64,000 bases of DNA. Source: Peribacillus simplex NBRC 15720 = DSM 1321. Lineage in GTDB: Bacteria > Bacillota > Bacilli > Bacillales > DSM-1321. Positions within the stretch are counted from its first letter, which is position 1, and each line of letters starts with the position of its first letter. The translations under genes and the position numbers were made by a program. The notes under the pieces were generated by a model, which worked only from the letters and a program-made list of their open reading frames with translations, made no database searches and had not been told where the DNA came from. Positions 18,556 to 28,452 of the stretch are shown piece by piece. Location: assembly GCF_002243645.1 (NCBI RefSeq), contig NZ_CP017704.1, positions 5,412,001 through 5,476,000 on the forward strand, in the 5' to 3' direction.

Positions 18556-19761
18556 ATGAAAATATCTGAATTGAAAAAAAGCGGTCATGCTCCGTCATTA
18601 TTAGCTTCATTCCTTTATTTTGATATCAGTTTTATGATTTGGGTATTATTAGGTGCACTCGGTGTCTATATTACAAAGGATTTCGGACTTTCCCCAGCTG
18701 AAAAAGGCTTGATTGTAGCTATTCCGATTTTGGGAGGCTCGTTTTTTCGAATCGTCCTTGGTCTTTTGACGGATCGCATCGGCCCGCGGAAAACAGCGAT
18801 TGGCGGAATGCTTGTAACGATGATTCCGCTTTTTTGGGGATGGTTATTTGGAGAAAGTTTAGCCGAGATTTATTTAATTGGGATTTTGCTTGGAGTGGCA
18901 GGTGCAAGTTTTGCTGCAGCACTTCCTATGGCTAGTCGCTGGTATCCCCCGCATTTGCAGGGTCTTGCGATGGGCATTGCGGGAGCAGGTAACAGCGGAA
19001 CTCTTTTTGCGACATTGTTTGGACCGCGTATTGCAGAGTCTCTTGGCTGGCATAATGTTATGGGATTAGCTTTGATTCCTTTAACCATCGTGTTTGTCAT
19101 TTATATTTTAATCGCAAAAGACGCACCATCTCAACCGCCTGCAAAACCACTCAAGGAATATTTCAATGTATTTAAAATAAAGGACACTTGGTATTTCTGT
19201 ATTCTTTACAGTGTGACTTTTGGGGGCTTTGTCGGGTTTACTAGCTTTTTAAGCATCTTTTTTGTTGATGAGTATGGGTTATCACGAATAAGGGCAGGGG
19301 AATTTGTTACATTATGTGTCATCGCCGGAAGTTTCTTTCGTCCCGTCGGAGGGTTTATTGCCGATAAAATAGGTGGAGTTAAACTGCTAATGTTTTTATT
19401 TTTTGGACTCACATTATGTATGTTTGGGATTAGTTTTCTTTATTCTCTTACTGTCGTTACGATCCTACTGTTCATCGGAATGTTATTTCTCGGTATGGGC
19501 AACGGGGCTGTCTTTCAGTTAGTTCCACAGCGATTTTCTAAAGAAATTGGTTTTATCACAGGGATTGTAGGAGCTGCCGGAGGTGTTGGTGGATTCTTGG
19601 TTCCAAACATACTAGGTACGTTGAAACAGATTACTGGGACATACGCTACAGGATTTTTAGTATTTTCCGCATTTGGAATCATGGCGTTGCTTATCCTGGG
19701 TCTAGCCCATCTTTCATGGAGAAAAACGTGGGTACTCGGAAAGAATTCAGTTAAGATCTAA
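18556..19761 (+). CDS. nasA: Nitrate transporter NasA (NarK-type MFS)
   Basis: 401 residues, the length of B. subtilis NasA, with 12 membrane segments. The first nitrate signature is present as [14 protein letters not shown] and the second as [34 protein letters not shown] is typical of the family. It imports nitrate across the cytoplasmic membrane for assimilation. ATG 18556 follows AGGAGAG. It is the first gene of the nas cluster and sits behind a consensus TnrA box, so it should be induced under nitrogen limitation. nasB follows after 55 bp. Confidence 0.95.
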   Translation: MKISELKKSGHAPSLLASFLYFDISFMIWVLLGALGVYITKDFGLSPAEKGLIVAIPILGGSFFRIVLGLLTDRIGPRKTAIGGMLVTMIPLFWGWLFGESLAEIYLIGILLGVAGASFAAALPMASRWYPPHLQGLAMGIAGAGNSGTLFATLFGPRIAESLGWHNVMGLALIPLTIVFVIYILIAKDAPSQPPAKPLKEYFNVFKIKDTWYFCILYSVTFGGFVGFTSFLSIFFVDEYGLSRIRAGEFVTLCVIAGSFFRPVGGFIADKIGGVKLLMFLFFGLTLCMFGISFLYSLTVVTILLFIGMLFLGMGNGAVFQLVPQRFSKEIGFITGIVGAAGGVGGFLVPNILGTLKQITGTYATGFLVFSAFGIMALLILGLAHLSWRKTWVLGKNSVKI

Positions 19762-19816
19762 AACTTTGTTTACTAGTAATATTGGCTTGTTACAGTACTT
19801 GTTTTGGGGGGATAAA

Positions 19817-22138
19817 ATGTATAAACAAAAACTGGTCTTAGTAGGGAACGGAATGGCGGGATTACGCTGTGTTGAGTCAATTATAAGTAAAGATCCGACT
19901 GCCTTTGAGATTACTATTTTCGGAAGTGAACCACACGTTAACTATAACCGAATCTTATTGTCGACTGTGCTTCAAGGCAACACTTCGTTTGAAGATATTG
20001 CGATAAATGATCGAAACTGGTATACGAAGAATGATATTCAATTGTTTACAGGGGAAACGGTTGTAAAAATCGATAAAGAGACTCAGAAGATAAAAACAGA
20101 CAAAGAACGGGAAGTTTACTACGATAAGCTGATAATTGCCACAGGTTCTATCCCATTTATACTTCCTGTTACCGGTGTTGATAAAGAAGGAGTTATTGCA
20201 TTTCGAACGATTGAAGATTGCCAAAAGATGATTGAAACTTCACGCAAGCATAAAAAAGCAGTCGTCATCGGAGGCGGTTTATTAGGTTTAGAAGCAGCGA
20301 GAGGGCTGTTAAACCTTGGTATGGAAGTGAATGTCGTTCATATTGCTGACCATTTAATGGAAAGGCAGCTTGATTCAACGGCATCACTTTTGCTGCAAAA
20401 AGAGTTGGAAAACCAGGGAATGAACTTTCTTTTAAAAAAGGAAACACAAGAAATAATCGGAAACGAGCGTGTAGAGCGCGTCCGTTTTAAGGATGGAACG
20501 GAGCTGGAAGCAGATTTAGTCGTTATGGCTGCGGGCGTCAGACCGAATATTCATTTGGCCAAAGAAAGCGGAATTGATACAAATCGTGCCATTATTGTAA
20601 ACGACTATTTAGAAACCAGCATCCCAAATATTTATGCTGTTGGTGAATGTGCTGAACATCAAGGGATTGTTTATGGACTGGTGAAACCCCTCTATGAACA
20701 AGGTGAAGTGCTGGCAAAGCATATTTGTGAGGTGAAATGTAACGGATACCAAGGTTCGGTCCTTTCGACCCAGTTGAAAATATCAGGAGTTGAGTTATTC
20801 TCTGTTGGAGATTTCCTTGGTAATGAAACAACGAAATCAATCACAACTTTTGATGAATTAGATGGTGTTTATAAAAAGGTGGTATTTCAAGGAAGAAAAA
20901 TCATAGGTGCGGTTCTGTATGGAGATACAAAGGTCAGTTCACGATTACTCGATATGATTTTAAAGCGGCAAGAAGTATCGTCAGAGGAAAAGCGAGCACT
21001 GTTCCAATCACCAAGTACGGATGAGGGATTAATCGCTTCTATGGCAAATCATGAAATCATTTGCAATTGTAATGCTGTTTCAAAAGGGGCAATCATTGAA
21101 GCGGTTCAGGATAAGGGATTAACAACAGTGGAACAAGTTAAACAATGCACAAAGGCTTCCGGTTCTTGCGGTGGATGTAAGCCGGCAGTGACCGAGCTTT
21201 TGGCATATATTCAAAGTAATCATTCTGAACAGGTTAAGAAACAAAAGGCATTGTGTTCATGTACGACATTAACGGAAGATGAAGTCGTGTATAAAATGCA
21301 GCTCCAAGACTTAACATCTGTTCAAGAAGCGATGGATGTTCTTGAATGGGGAAATAGCGAAGGTTGTTCAACATGCCGGCCAGCCCTTAGCTATTATTTA
21401 GGGATGATTCACCCAGAGTACGAGATCAGACAGCAAACTCTTTTCATAAACGAAAAAAAGAATGCAACAGTTCAAAGTGATAACCGATACTCTGTTATCC
21501 CGCAAATGTACGGCGGAATGACGAATGCGAAAGACTTGCTAAAAATTGCAAATGTTGCAGATAAATATGATATATCTCAGGTGGCGGTAACAAGTGAACA
21601 ACGGATTCATTTAATGGGTGTGAAAAAAGAAGATCTCCCAAATGTGTGGGCTGATTTAGACATGCCGTTAAGTTCGAAATATGGTAACACCGTTCAAAAC
21701 GTCAAAACATGCATCGGTGAACATGTTTGCTCTTGTGATAAACAGCAATCCCTTTTACTTGCTGTTGAGTTGGAAAAAAAATTGGAGCATGTATCAACAC
21801 CTTACCGTATAAAGATGGGCATATCTGCTTGTATGCATAACGGTGCAGGATCAACAACGAAAGATATAGGTGTTATGGGCATTGACAGGGGTTGGGAAAT
21901 ATATGTGGGCGGAAGCAGCGGGCGTAATGTACGTGCCGGTGAACTGTTATGTGTAGCCGGGACAAATGAAGAAGCAATTGAAATCATCATCGGTTTTATT
22001 CAATATTATCGAGAAACAGCCAATTACTTAGAACGGACTTGGCAATGGATTGAACGAGTGGGTTTAATTCATGTTAGAGAAGTATTGTTTGATAATGAAC
22101 TTAGTCAGCAACTATCTCAACGGTTGGAAATGGCGTAG
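19817..22138 (+). CDS. nasB: Assimilatory nitrate reductase electron-transfer subunit NasB
   Basis: 773 residues (B. subtilis NasB has 771). Order: FAD/NAD(P)H pyridine-nucleotide-disulfide domain (LVLVGNGMAGLRC at the start, VVIGGGLLGLEAARGLL near 150), two BFD-type [2Fe-2S] modules (ICNCNAV...SCGGC and CSCTT...CSTC), and a C-terminal sulfite/nitrite-reductase-like domain. That last domain keeps Cys632 and Cys638 but has Cys672-MHN-Gly676 where nitrite reductase has C-x3-C, so one siroheme/[4Fe-4S] ligand is gone. This supports NasB, which passes electrons from NAD(P)H to NasC, rather than a nitrite reductase. ATG 19817 follows a run of G and replaces an upstream TTG at 19766. Confidence 0.9.
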   Translation: MYKQKLVLVGNGMAGLRCVESIISKDPTAFEITIFGSEPHVNYNRILLSTVLQGNTSFEDIAINDRNWYTKNDIQLFTGETVVKIDKETQKIKTDKEREVYYDKLIIATGSIPFILPVTGVDKEGVIAFRTIEDCQKMIETSRKHKKAVVIGGGLLGLEAARGLLNLGMEVNVVHIADHLMERQLDSTASLLLQKELENQGMNFLLKKETQEIIGNERVERVRFKDGTELEADLVVMAAGVRPNIHLAKESGIDTNRAIIVNDYLETSIPNIYAVGECAEHQGIVYGLVKPLYEQGEVLAKHICEVKCNGYQGSVLSTQLKISGVELFSVGDFLGNETTKSITTFDELDGVYKKVVFQGRKIIGAVLYGDTKVSSRLLDMILKRQEVSSEEKRALFQSPSTDEGLIASMANHEIICNCNAVSKGAIIEAVQDKGLTTVEQVKQCTKASGSCGGCKPAVTELLAYIQSNHSEQVKKQKALCSCTTLTEDEVVYKMQLQDLTSVQEAMDVLEWGNSEGCSTCRPALSYYLGMIHPEYEIRQQTLFINEKKNATVQSDNRYSVIPQMYGGMTNAKDLLKIANVADKYDISQVAVTSEQRIHLMGVKKEDLPNVWADLDMPLSSKYGNTVQNVKTCIGEHVCSCDKQQSLLLAVELEKKLEHVSTPYRIKMGISACMHNGAGSTTKDIGVMGIDRGWEIYVGGSSGRNVRAGELLCVAGTNEEAIEIIIGFIQYYRETANYLERTWQWIERVGLIHVREVLFDNELSQQLSQRLEMA

Positions 22139-22250
22139 GTCAGAGAATGAACTAAGTGGTAAATACCTTTTGATGCACGACTTAGATAAACGGATAAATG
22201 TTTGTACCATGAAAAATCCAAAGAAATCCATGAGTAAAGGGTGAGGAGCC

Positions 22251-24401
22251 TTGACTGAATTATTATTAAAGTATTTCCGCACAAAGCAACAAGAGGTCCA
22301 ATCAGAAAAACGATATGATACCCAATGTCCATTTTGCAGCATGCAATGTAAGATGCAACTGTTGGAACAAACAATAGTGACAAGAAAAAAGTATTTGACG
22401 ATCGGAAAAGATAATCCAACCTCAGAGGGTCGCTTATGCATTAAAGGAATGAATGCACACCAACATGCATTGCATAACGACCGAATTAAATACCCATTAT
22501 TAAAAAAAAATGGTGAATTTATTCGCATATCTTGGGAGGAAGCATTAAATCACATTAAAGAGAATTTCACTAAGATTCAAGCGGAAGATGGTGTAAATGC
22601 ATTATCTGTTTATGGGAGTGCATCCATTTCAAATGAAGAAGCATATTTGCTTGGTAAATTTGCAAGAATAGCTTTAAAAACAAAGTATATAGATTATAAT
22701 GGCCGTTTGTGCATGTCCGCAGCAGCTTCGGCGGCAAGCCAAACATTTGGTATGGACAGGGGCCTAACCAACAGCTTATCAGAGGTTCCGTTCACAAAGT
22801 GCATTATCTTGGCGGGCACGAATATTGCGGAATGCCAGCCGACAATCATGCCGTACTTTGAGAAGGCGAAACAAAATGGGGCATATATTATTGCTGTAGA
22901 TCCACGAGAAACAGCAACAACGAAAATGGCCGATTTACATCTAAAAGTAAAACCAGGGATGGATGCCGCCTTGGCAAACGGATTATTGAAAGTGATCATT
23001 GAAGAGGATTTTACTGATGAAGCATTTATCCGGGAACGTGCAAATGGCTACAACGAAGTTAAAGAGTATGTTACATCTTTAAAGTTGGAGGAAATTGCAG
23101 AAATGACAGGGGTTCCTAGCGACCAAATTCAAAAAGCGGCTGCAATGTTCGGGAAAGAAGAATCAGGAATGATTTTTACAGCAAGGGGCGTTGAACAGCA
23201 AACAGATGGTTCAGCTGCCGTTCGTAATTTTCTTAATATTCTTATTGTTACAGGGAAAATCGGAAAAGTGAATTCGGGCTATGGTGCTATTACTGGACAG
23301 GGGAATGGGCAGGGAGCAAGAGAGCATGGACAAAAGGCAGACCAACTGCCGGGGTATCGTATGATTGAAAATGAGGAACACAGATTACATATTGCAAGAA
23401 TATGGGGAATCGATGAGGCTGATTTGCCACGTAAAGGTGTCTCGGCATACGAAATGATAGAGAAGATAAATGAAGGTGAAATTACCGGCATGTTTTTAAT
23501 GTGTTCCAATCCAATTGTTTCAAATCCCAATGCTAACTTTGTCAAAAAGGCTTTGAAAAAATTAAAGTTTCTTGTCGCAGTAGATATGTTCGTTTCTGAA
23601 ACTGCTAGATTGGCTGATTTAATTTTACCTACTTCGTCTTATTTAGAGGATGAAGGAACGATGACAAATTTAGAAGGACGGGTAACGTTGCGGGAAGCAA
23701 GTTTTTCATTACCTGGGGAAGTGAAGCATGATTGGCAAATCATTTGTGATATAGCAAAAGCTCTTGGAAAAGGGGAGCATTTTTCCTTTCAATCAGCAAA
23801 AGAGATTTTTGAAGAATTAAGAGTGGCGAGCCGCGGGGGAACCGCTGATTATTATGGTATAACGTATGATAGATTAAGAAAAGAAGGAGGCATTTTGTGG
23901 CCATGTCCATCCATTGACCATAAAGGGACAAAAAGGTTATTCGAAACGTCTTTTGCCCACCCGGATGGAAAGGCGGCCATGGTTGTGGTTAATAATGTGC
24001 CTCTTGTTCCAAAAGAACAGCCATGTACGGATTTTCCACTTTATTTAACAACAGGAAGAATCATGTCACATTATTTAACAGGAGTACAAACGAGAAAAAG
24101 CTCATCATTAGCCGCAAGAAATTTTGAATCATTTATGGAAATCCATCCGGAAACAGCCAAGAAATATCATATTCCAGACAATACTTTGGTGAAAATCGAA
24201 TCAAGGCGGGGAAGTATTGTTGTAAGAAGCAAATGGTCAGCAACCATTCGCCATGATACTATATTCGTTCCTTTTCATTGGGCAGACTCACAAAATGTCA
24301 ATCACCTCGTTTCACAGGATTTAGACCCGACATGCAAAATGCCTGGCTTTAAAGTCAGTGCTGTAAAAGTACATCCTATAGTTGAGTTAACGTCTAATTA
24401 A
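22251..24401 (+). CDS. nasC: Assimilatory nitrate reductase catalytic subunit NasC
   Basis: 716 residues (B. subtilis NasC has 710), a molybdopterin-dependent oxidoreductase of the NapA/NasA type. The N-terminal [4Fe-4S] motif is CPFCSMQCKM with the last cysteine in SEGRLCIKGMNAHQH. YNGRLCMSAAASAASQTFGMDRG and GAITGQGNGQGAREHGQKADQLPG belong to the cofactor pocket; the C-terminal domain has LYLTTGRIMSHYLTG. It reduces nitrate to nitrite in the cytoplasm with electrons from NasB. No Tat signal is present. TTG 22251 has AAAGGGTGAGGAG just upstream; an ATG at 22230 runs into a stop. Confidence 0.93.
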   Translation: MTELLLKYFRTKQQEVQSEKRYDTQCPFCSMQCKMQLLEQTIVTRKKYLTIGKDNPTSEGRLCIKGMNAHQHALHNDRIKYPLLKKNGEFIRISWEEALNHIKENFTKIQAEDGVNALSVYGSASISNEEAYLLGKFARIALKTKYIDYNGRLCMSAAASAASQTFGMDRGLTNSLSEVPFTKCIILAGTNIAECQPTIMPYFEKAKQNGAYIIAVDPRETATTKMADLHLKVKPGMDAALANGLLKVIIEEDFTDEAFIRERANGYNEVKEYVTSLKLEEIAEMTGVPSDQIQKAAAMFGKEESGMIFTARGVEQQTDGSAAVRNFLNILIVTGKIGKVNSGYGAITGQGNGQGAREHGQKADQLPGYRMIENEEHRLHIARIWGIDEADLPRKGVSAYEMIEKINEGEITGMFLMCSNPIVSNPNANFVKKALKKLKFLVAVDMFVSETARLADLILPTSSYLEDEGTMTNLEGRVTLREASFSLPGEVKHDWQIICDIAKALGKGEHFSFQSAKEIFEELRVASRGGTADYYGITYDRLRKEGGILWPCPSIDHKGTKRLFETSFAHPDGKAAMVVVNNVPLVPKEQPCTDFPLYLTTGRIMSHYLTGVQTRKSSSLAARNFESFMEIHPETAKKYHIPDNTLVKIESRRGSIVVRSKWSATIRHDTIFVPFHWADSQNVNHLVSQDLDPTCKMPGFKVSAVKVHPIVELTSN

Positions 24402-24436
24402 AGGGAGGTTTTCCTCCCTTTCATCATATTTTTTTT
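24400..24436 (+). terminator. Probable terminator after nasC
   Basis: AAAGGGAGG / CCTCCCTTT with a TTTT loop; a run of eight T follows after six bases. It may only partly separate nasC from nasF. Confidence 0.55.
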
Positions 24437-24527
24437 AGGTTCAATCATGATCGAATAGTAGAGCCTAACCACACAGCATTCCATATCAAATGAAGTTTAC
24501 ATGACTAACAACAAAAGGGGAAAAAGG

Positions 24528-25298
24528 ATGGAAAAAGGTAAGGTTTATATTGTTGGTGCTGGACCTGGTGATCCGGACTTAATTACTGTCAAGGCAACCA
24601 AATGCATCGCAGAAGCGGATGTCATCTTGTATGATCGATTGGTAAATCGTGAATTGCTTTTATACGGTAAACCTGATGCTGAATACATTTATTGCGGTAA
24701 AGCGCCTGGTAAACATTGTGTCTCTCAAGAGGACATTCATCGATTGTTAATTAGTAAATCAATAGAAGGAAAAACGATCGTTCGTCTTAAAGGAGGAGAT
24801 CCTTTCATCTTTGGACGAGGCGGTGAGGAAGCGGAAATGCTAGTAAAACACGGAATTCAATTTGAAATAGTTCCTGGAATCACATCTGGAATCGCTGCCC
24901 CAGCTTATGCAGGAATTCCCGTGACTCACAGGGAATGGGGGAGTTCCTTCGCAATTGTCACAGGACACTGCGTGACCGGCAAACCTGATAACATCAACTG
25001 GCATCATTTGACACATGGTGTTGACACCATTGCTATTTATATGGGTATTAAAAACCTTCCTTATATCTGTAAACAATTACGCTCCTGCGGAAAGAAGCCT
25101 GAAACTGCAGTTGCTGTCATTGAACAAGGAACGACAGGTTTCCAACGAACTTTTACAGGAACAATCGATTCAATAGTGGCGATCGTTACAAGAGAACAGG
25201 TTGCCAATCCCGCCATGATTGTAATAGGAGAAGTGGTGAAGTTATCCGAGAAATTATCATGGTTTTCAGAGAAGACAAAAGATAAGGAGTTCGCGTAG
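24528..25298 (+). CDS. nasF: Uroporphyrinogen-III C-methyltransferase NasF (SUMT)
   Basis: 256 residues. Tetrapyrrole methylase fold with the SAM loop VYIVGAGPGDPDLITVKA at the N-terminus, VRLKGGDPFIFGRGGEEAE, and the substrate-site segment GITSGIAAPAYAGIPVTHRE. It makes precorrin-2 from uroporphyrinogen III, on the way to the siroheme needed by nitrite reductase NasD. ATG 24528 with AAAGGGG 7 bp upstream is preferred over ATG 24501. It lies 126 bp after nasC and a hairpin, and 187 bp before the convergent tnrA. Confidence 0.92.
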   Translation: MEKGKVYIVGAGPGDPDLITVKATKCIAEADVILYDRLVNRELLLYGKPDAEYIYCGKAPGKHCVSQEDIHRLLISKSIEGKTIVRLKGGDPFIFGRGGEEAEMLVKHGIQFEIVPGITSGIAAPAYAGIPVTHREWGSSFAIVTGHCVTGKPDNINWHHLTHGVDTIAIYMGIKNLPYICKQLRSCGKKPETAVAVIEQGTTGFQRTFTGTIDSIVAIVTREQVANPAMIVIGEVVKLSEKLSWFSEKTKDKEFA

Positions 25299-25332
25299 AG
25301 GAAGAAAAACCTTACGGAAATGAGAATGGAAA

Positions 25333-25360
25333 ACTGGACATGAAAGTCATCATGTCCAGT
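25333..25360. terminator. Perfect hairpin between nasF and tnrA
   Basis: ACTGGACATGA / TCATGTCCAGT, 11 bp with loop AAGTCA. There is no T run on the plus strand, so termination is less certain. It lies between convergent genes. Confidence 0.45.
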
Positions 25361-25485
25361 GTATCAATGTTAATAGCTATTTTATAAATGCAAGGTGAAA
25401 TTGTGACCTGGTTAATCGAAGTCTGAAATATGGAAAGTTATAGTACTCATTGAATCGGCTAATAATTCCGGTTGCTAAGCGAAAA

Positions 25486-25821
25486 TCAATTACGTAAGCC
25501 AAAATGTGCATTTAATTGACCCTGCAGCATTTTTTTTCGCATTTTTTCCTGTTCAATTTTTCTGTTCTCTTTTAATTTTTCTTGTCTAATTTCATTGGTT
25601 TGTACTCCATCCTCTATTTTATCGGCGATTTCCACTAATGCCTTGACGTCGGAAAAAGAGTATTTACGGTTACCTCCCTTAGACCTTTCGGGGAAAACGA
25701 GTTTTCTTTCTTCATAATAACGAATTTGTCTATCGGATAGTCCGGTTAATTCTCTGACCACTCCTATGGAAATTACCTTTCTGTCTATATAAGATTCTTT
25801 TTGCTGGACGATGAAAATCAC
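25486..25821 (-). CDS. tnrA: Nitrogen regulator TnrA (MerR family)
   Basis: Up to 111 residues. The MerR-type winged helix reads [20 protein letters not shown], and the C-terminus [12 protein letters not shown] matches the TnrA tail that is bound by feedback-inhibited glutamine synthetase. Without excess nitrogen, TnrA activates nas, amt and other genes at TGTNA-N7-TNACA boxes. The start is odd: the only standard codon at a suitable place, GTG 25821, lies inside the apparent ribosome site GAGGTGAT, and the best-spaced codon after that site is ATC. Divergent from nasD, with one TnrA box for each direction between them. Confidence 0.92.
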   Translation of the reverse strand: MIFIVQQKESYIDRKVISIGVVRELTGLSDRQIRYYEERKLVFPERSKGGNRKYSFSDVKALVEIADKIEDGVQTNEIRQEKLKENRKIEQEKMRKKMLQGQLNAHFGLRN

Positions 25822-25879
25822 CTCATTTTTGATTTATGCTAGATCAATAAGAATATTATATCCTAATTTTCTGAATATT

Positions 25880-25896
25880 TGTAATAAAAACTAACA
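25880..25896 (-). promoter_or_regulatory. TnrA box on the tnrA side
   Basis: On the minus strand TGTTAGTTTTTATTACA fits TGTNA-N7-TNACA exactly. Minus-strand -10 candidates are at 25844-25849 and 25855-25860 (TATAAT). It points to autoregulation of tnrA. Confidence 0.75.
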
Positions 25897-25920
25897 TTAA
25901 TTATTAATTCTCAAAAATCA

Positions 25921-25972
25921 TGTAAGATTTTATAACACACTTGTTGTTATAAATAGTGACGTCACCTATAAT
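25921..25972 (+). promoter_or_regulatory. TnrA box and promoter of nasDE
   Basis: TGTAAGATTTTATAACA (25921-25937) is a full consensus TnrA box. A perfect -10 TATAAT (25967-25972) puts the start near 25979 and the box centre at about -50. Between them lies the palindrome GTGACGTCAC (25956-25965), a possible second operator. Confidence 0.85.
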
Positions 25973-26017
25973 CAAACATATAATCCTTTCAAAAAATATC
26001 TTATTGGAGGACAAAAC

Positions 26018-28435
26018 ATGGCTAAGCAGAAATTGGCACTAATTGGGAATGGTATGGCTGGAGTAAGATGTATAGAAGAAATTTTGAAAATTCAACCAGA
26101 AAGGTTTGAGGTGACTGTCTTCGGAAGTGAGTCACATCCGAATTATGATCGAATCCAACTATCGAATGTATTGCAAGGGGCTACGACGATAGATGATATT
26201 ACAATAAATGATTGGAACTGGTACAAAGAGAACAATATTACACTTTTTTCAGGTGAAACGGTCACAAACATCGACACCACAAAGCAAATCATATATTCAG
26301 ACGCAAATCGTGAAGTCCAATATGATCAATTAATTTTAGCTACCGGATCAATCCCTTTCATACTACCGATAAAGGGGGCTGACAAAAAAGGAGTGACAGC
26401 CTTTCGAAATATTGAAGATTGCGAAAAAATGATTGAATATTCAAAAAATAATAAAAAGGCTGCAGTCATTGGTGGTGGATTACTGGGTCTTGAAGCAGCC
26501 AGGGGTCTTTTGAATCTAGGAATGCAGGTAGATGTTATTCACCTTTCAGAATATTTGATGGATAGGCAGTTAGATCCAACAGCAGGAAAAATGCTGCAAA
26601 GGGAACTTGAAAGCCAGGGAATGAATTTTCATCTTGGGAAACAGACTCAGGAGGTTTTAGGTGAAATTGGTGTCAAAGGATTACGCTTTAGTGATGGCGA
26701 GGAAATCAGCGCTGATTTAGTGGTCATGGCAGTTGGGATTAAACCAAATGTTCAAATGGCCCAAAATTGCGGCATCCCTGTCAATCGAGGAATTATCGTG
26801 GACGATTATATGGAGACAAGGATCCCGAATATTTATGCGGTTGGTGAATGTGCGGAACACCGTGAGATGGTGTATGGTTTGGTCGCTCCCCTTTATGAAC
26901 AAGGCAAAGTATTAGCCAAAAGAATTTGCGAGCTTGACGGCAAAGCATATGAGGGTTCAGTACTGTCTACTAAGTTAAAAGTATCTGGTGTAGATGTATT
27001 TTCGGCTGGAGAAATTTTCGAGGATGAAAAAGCCAAATCAATCAAGGAATTTAATGAATGGAATGGTACTTACAAAAAAGTAATGATTCGAAATGGGAAA
27101 ATTTCTGGTGCTGTATTATTCGGGGATACAAAGGAAAGCAATAACCTATTGAGCATGATCAATAAAAATGCCGACGTTTCTGAATATTTAAAAGTAGGAA
27201 CAAGTGGAGAACCCAGTGTTAGTCTTGTCGCGTCGATGTCACATGAAGAAATCGTCTGTGGTTGTAATGGTGTAACGAAGGGCGATATTGTGACGGCTAT
27301 CGAATCTAATGGTTTAACAAGTATTGAGGAAGTAAAAGGCTGCACAAATGCTTCGAGATCATGCGGGGGATGTAAGCCGTTAGTCGCTGATATTCTCGAG
27401 CTGACATTGGGAGCTGAATTCAGTGAATTAAATCAAAAGGAATCCATATGTGCGTGCACCACTTTATCCAGAGATGAGGTTGTTGCTGAAATACGCGAAA
27501 AAAATCTGACCCATACTCGGGAAGTCATGAATGTTCTCGGCTGGAATACAAGTGATGGATGTTCGAAGTGTAAACCGGCACTGAACTATTACTTAGGCAT
27601 GATCCATCCTGTTGAATATGAAGATGAAAAGGAATCCCGCTATGTCAATGAAAGGTTACATGCAAATATTCAAAAGGATGGTACATTTTCTGTTGTGCCA
27701 AGAATGTATGGGGGCGTCACTAATCCTGATCAATTACGGAAAATAGCAAATGTGGCCGATAAGTATAATGTTAAGTTACTTAAGGTTACAGGCGGACAAA
27801 GAATAGATTTGTTCGGCGTTGATAAAGAAGACCTTCCAAAAGTATGGGCTGACCTGGATATGCCTTCTGGATATGCTTATGGAAAAACCCTTCGAACTGT
27901 GAAAACATGTGTGGGTGAAAACTTTTGCCGCTTTGGCACTCAAGATTCAATTGGGCTAGGCATTGCCCTGGAGAAGAAATTTGAACGTGTAGGCACACCG
28001 CATAAGGTTAAGATGGCCGTGTCGGCATGTCCTCGTAATTGTGCTGAATCCGGTATCAAAGATCTTGGTGTTGTCGGTGTTGACGGTGCATGGGAAATTT
28101 ATATCGGCGGCAACGGCGGAACCCATTTAAGAGCTGCTGAATTGTTATGCAAAGTGAAAACAAGTGATGAAGTAATTGAAATTACAGGTGCATACATCCA
28201 ACATTATCGAGAAACGGCCAATTATTTAGAAAGAACCTCTGTCTGGGTTGAGCGTGTAGGATTCGATACCATAAAGACGATTATTGGTGATAAGCAAAAA
28301 AGGATTGAGCTTAATCAACGTTTAGATGAGGCCTTATCGGTATTGCAAGAACCGTGGAAAGAAATCATTGAGAGTAATGCGATCCAAACCGGTTTATTTC
28401 AAAAAGTGAAAATTCCAGCTATATCAAATAAATGA
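26018..28435 (+). CDS. nasD: Assimilatory nitrite reductase [NAD(P)H] large subunit NasD
   Basis: 805 residues, the length of B. subtilis NasD. FAD/NAD(P)H domain (LALIGNGMAGVRC; AVIGGGLLGLEAARGLL), two BFD [2Fe-2S] modules (VCGCNGV...SCGGC, CACTT...CSKC), then the siroheme domain with all four ligands: Cys631 and Cys637 in CVGENFC, Cys671 and Cys675 in CPRNC. It reduces nitrite to ammonium in the cytoplasm using siroheme from the NasF branch. GGAGG precedes the ATG. The overall sequence closely parallels nasB upstream, so the two are paralogues. Followed after 17 bp by nasE. Confidence 0.95.
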   Translation: MAKQKLALIGNGMAGVRCIEEILKIQPERFEVTVFGSESHPNYDRIQLSNVLQGATTIDDITINDWNWYKENNITLFSGETVTNIDTTKQIIYSDANREVQYDQLILATGSIPFILPIKGADKKGVTAFRNIEDCEKMIEYSKNNKKAAVIGGGLLGLEAARGLLNLGMQVDVIHLSEYLMDRQLDPTAGKMLQRELESQGMNFHLGKQTQEVLGEIGVKGLRFSDGEEISADLVVMAVGIKPNVQMAQNCGIPVNRGIIVDDYMETRIPNIYAVGECAEHREMVYGLVAPLYEQGKVLAKRICELDGKAYEGSVLSTKLKVSGVDVFSAGEIFEDEKAKSIKEFNEWNGTYKKVMIRNGKISGAVLFGDTKESNNLLSMINKNADVSEYLKVGTSGEPSVSLVASMSHEEIVCGCNGVTKGDIVTAIESNGLTSIEEVKGCTNASRSCGGCKPLVADILELTLGAEFSELNQKESICACTTLSRDEVVAEIREKNLTHTREVMNVLGWNTSDGCSKCKPALNYYLGMIHPVEYEDEKESRYVNERLHANIQKDGTFSVVPRMYGGVTNPDQLRKIANVADKYNVKLLKVTGGQRIDLFGVDKEDLPKVWADLDMPSGYAYGKTLRTVKTCVGENFCRFGTQDSIGLGIALEKKFERVGTPHKVKMAVSACPRNCAESGIKDLGVVGVDGAWEIYIGGNGGTHLRAAELLCKVKTSDEVIEITGAYIQHYRETANYLERTSVWVERVGFDTIKTIIGDKQKRIELNQRLDEALSVLQEPWKEIIESNAIQTGLFQKVKIPAISNK

Positions 28436-28452
28436 ATAGGGGGTAAGCCTAA

